Assembly: GCA_000310025.1 (NCBI GenBank)
Contig: FN649743.1
Span: forward strand, 1,692,835-1,728,321
Direction: 5' to 3'
DNA: 35,487 nucleotides
From: Ectocarpus siliculosus
Lineage: Eukaryota > Sar > Phaeophyceae > Ectocarpales > Ectocarpaceae
Below the pieces are notes generated by a model, which was not told the origin of the DNA, ran no database searches, and saw only the letters and a list, made by a program, of their open reading frames with translations. Below are positions 33,276 through 35,487 of the stretch, one piece after another. How positions within the stretch are numbered: position 1 is the stretch's first letter; each line of letters begins with the position of its first letter. The translations under genes and the position numbers were made by a program.

Positions 33276-34242
33276 CAAGAATAGAACGCCCTTTGATGGG
33301 GTCTACTGCTGTACCTCTCAGGAAAAACATGTGCAAGATGATGACGCGTATGTATGCAGAACTCAACAAGGTGTGCTGTAGGTTTATCGGAGCACACCCA
33401 AACGAAATCGACGAAATCAAGCATGCGAGCACATACCAAAACCACTTCAGACGTAAAACGGTGAGCAGATCATCACGTGCCTGAGCGGATCTACGACCTT
33501 AGTAGGCGCATGCTGATGGTGTTGCTGCTCGGCATCTCCAGTGTTATAACAACATTCGAAATTGGCTCTCAAAAACCTGTACTCCAACCTGGACATCGCC
33601 ACTAGAATCAAACACACCCGTAAATGGGGCTACATGTATTATTACATACAGGACTGACACGGATGGTGTCCTTAGGGGGTAAGACTTCCCTGGTTTCCTC
33701 CCCCGGGGTGTTGGTCCTTCGCATTGCCCGCGCGAAGGACTCAACGAGACGGTCCTCCAACGATCGTGGCTGGTCTTCAGGTTGCGGGTCTAACGCTGTT
33801 CCAGCCGGCCGAGCATGCCGGGGATCTATTCGATATACTCGTAGCATAGCATGGGGGTGGTATATTGCGTATACATATGCGGGGATTGCAGTGACGAACT
33901 ACGGAGGGACAAGAAGTTTCTTTGTGTTTTCCTTGGGAGTGTAGTAGATTGGTGGAGATTCATGGAGATTCGTTCTGGGTATTAAAGCGTTATGCGTGAC
34001 TTGATGCCGTGATGGAATGACGAGCTCAAGCACGCCCCCGATGAATACAACACGTTTTTCACCACGTCTACACGTCTTTACCTACCCGTGCGGCCCGTCA
34101 TGGCCGAGCTGCTCTACGCTCCCATCACACACAACTGAGCCACCCGAATTATCGATCACGCTAGCGTATGACACGTCGTCTACGAGATTCGAGTCGAGCT
34201 TAGTTTGGAGTATCGCTTTGCGGCGATCAGCAGCAGCCACCG
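33276..34242. other. Upstream region of gag, possible 5' LTR and leader
   Basis: This precedes the gag start at 34243. A retrotransposon of this type should carry a 5' LTR and primer-binding site here. Possible LTR features are TGTTATAACA at 33542 and a TATA-like GGTATATTGCGTATAC near 33858. I could not define LTR ends or a primer-binding site because no second LTR is visible in the window. Confidence 0.35.
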
Positions 34243-35465
34243 ATGAGCGACACCGAGCAAGATCGAGTGAGCGCCCGACTAGCAGAGGAGGAAGCCCGGA
34301 TCAACTACTTGGTCGAACAGAGGGTAGAAGCAAGACTGGCCGAGATGTCGAGGCAAGAAGCAGAGGAGCGGAGGACAGATGACGTCCGGACCGGAAGAGA
34401 GCACGAGGATCGCCACCAGCAACACGCGGGGCGGCCATCGGCCAACCCGACGACCGACGAAATCGCCCGCACACTCGCCGACGCCCTCACCGGTCGACTT
34501 CACGTCTCATCAGGGGACATGGGTAGAGTACCCATTAACGCAGGGACGGTTCGAATGACTGAGACTAAGCGCCTAGCGCCTTGGGATGGTGTTTTCAAGC
34601 AAGGGGAGGATGAGCAGGCCAAGTTTTTTATTTTTCGATCGAACATGGTAGCTATGTTTGCCCAGGAAGGAGTGCGTGACGTAGTACTGACTGAAGAAAA
34701 AATTCCAGTTGGGAAAGAAGGCGTGAGCATGGAGGAGATGCGTAGGGTGCATTCGAGTGGAAGGGTAGAAAAGGCAATAACGGCGTGGAACCTGCTGATC
34801 ACGACAGTGACATACATGCCAATCCTAACCCAGATCATCGCCGATGGGAGCCCTAGTGGAGGTTGGAAGATATTCCTCAATTATTACGAGCCGCGTGCCA
34901 GGGCCGAAAAAGAAAGGCTGTCATCTCAATATCACGCTCTTGAGATGAAAGTAGGGGAGACCCGCAAGAGTACTTCGGGAGATTTGCTGTTTTGCGCAGT
35001 AGGCTCGCCTCGCACGGTGTTGTTTTCTCCGACGATGATGCCAATGCCCACATGGTATACCACCTTTCCGACGAGTACTCGGTAGAGAAGAAGATTCTGA
35101 CCATGTCACCGATTCCCCCCTCGCGCGAGACAATTGAAAAGGCTGTGCGAGATGCTCATGCGGACTCGGTTCGCCGTCGGGAGGGGGAACCGAAGAATGG
35201 CGCGGGGCACGCGTTCGTCGCTTCCGGTGGCATCCGGGGCGATGGACGTGTCCGAAATGGATCGAGTGGAAACGGCGGGGGTCAGGACGTAGACGGAGGC
35301 GCCCGGAGTCGGAGCAGGAGCAGGGTGAGAGGAAACAAGAAAGGCGGAGGTGAGAGAGGAGCCGACAACGACCACTGCTACCTACATCCGCGCTTGTTCC
35401 ACACCAACGCCCAGTGCAACACCCAGCGCGACCGTCGGAAGGAGCAGGAGCAGCAGCAGCTCTAA
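34243..35465 (+). mobile_element. Copia-type gag, frameshifted, continuing beyond the window
   Basis: Gag forms the particle that packages retrotransposon RNA. The ATG at 34243 opens a coiled-coil-like Glu/Arg-rich N-terminus. A capsid-like region follows, with AITAWNLLITTVTYMPILTQ, GGWKIFLNYYE and LSSQYHALEMKVGET, as in UBN2-type gag. The frame breaks at about 34963-34964, where one base is missing. The other frame continues at once with QEYFGRFAVLRSRLASHGV and then MVYHLSDEYSVEKKILTM. A basic, Gly-rich linker leads to CYLHPRLFHTNAQC, a zinc knuckle of C-x2-H-x4-H-x4-C form. The second frame stops at 35465 in a CAG-rich stretch and no pol is reached. It lies opposite in direction to the 31067-31982 fragment, so it is a different insertion. 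Confidence 0.82.
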
Positions 35466-35487
35466 CAGCAGCAGTCTCAGCAACAGC

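Overview
The window is nuclear DNA from a eukaryote, most likely a brown alga of the Ectocarpus type. Genes are split into short exons by introns of several hundred bases. Donors are mostly GTGAG, GTGTG, GTGCG or GTAAG. Coding sequence is GC-rich, and dispersed repeats are common. One gene belongs to an ankyrin family that I remember as large in Ectocarpus. That organism call rests on my memory of families, not on a search.

Layout: (1) 309-3297, minus strand, is a complete five-exon SKP1 gene (183 residues). (2) 3298-5973 is a gene-free spacer. (3) 5974-15354, plus strand, is a nine-exon gene for a 352-residue CUE-domain protein resembling the CUEDC1 family. Its introns hold a TIR element with a 6-base target duplication, a foldback repeat array interrupted by an assembly gap, an inverted repeat and a tandem duplication. 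(4) 18552 to about 23532, plus strand, holds a multi-exon gene with a PDZ domain, an acidic linker and a PH-like region. It probably continues to an unusual Cys- and aromatic-rich C-terminus, but the middle exon joins are unresolved. (5) About 24760-27160 is a 2.4 kb degenerate minisatellite with a higher-order component. (6) 28985-30275, minus strand, is an ankyrin-repeat gene broken by a one-base frameshift. (7) 31067-31982, minus strand, is the 3' end of a Ty1/copia pol gene. (8) 33034-33275 is a 53-55 base tandem repeat. (9) 34243-35465, plus strand, is a retrotransposon gag with its own frameshift, running off the window.

Two genes point to ubiquitin biology: SKP1 (SCF ligase adaptor) and the CUE protein (ubiquitin binding). 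They are divergently arranged across a 2.7 kb spacer, but nothing in the sequence shows that they work together. The right third is repeat- and transposon-dominated. I found no convincing tRNA, rRNA or CRISPR.
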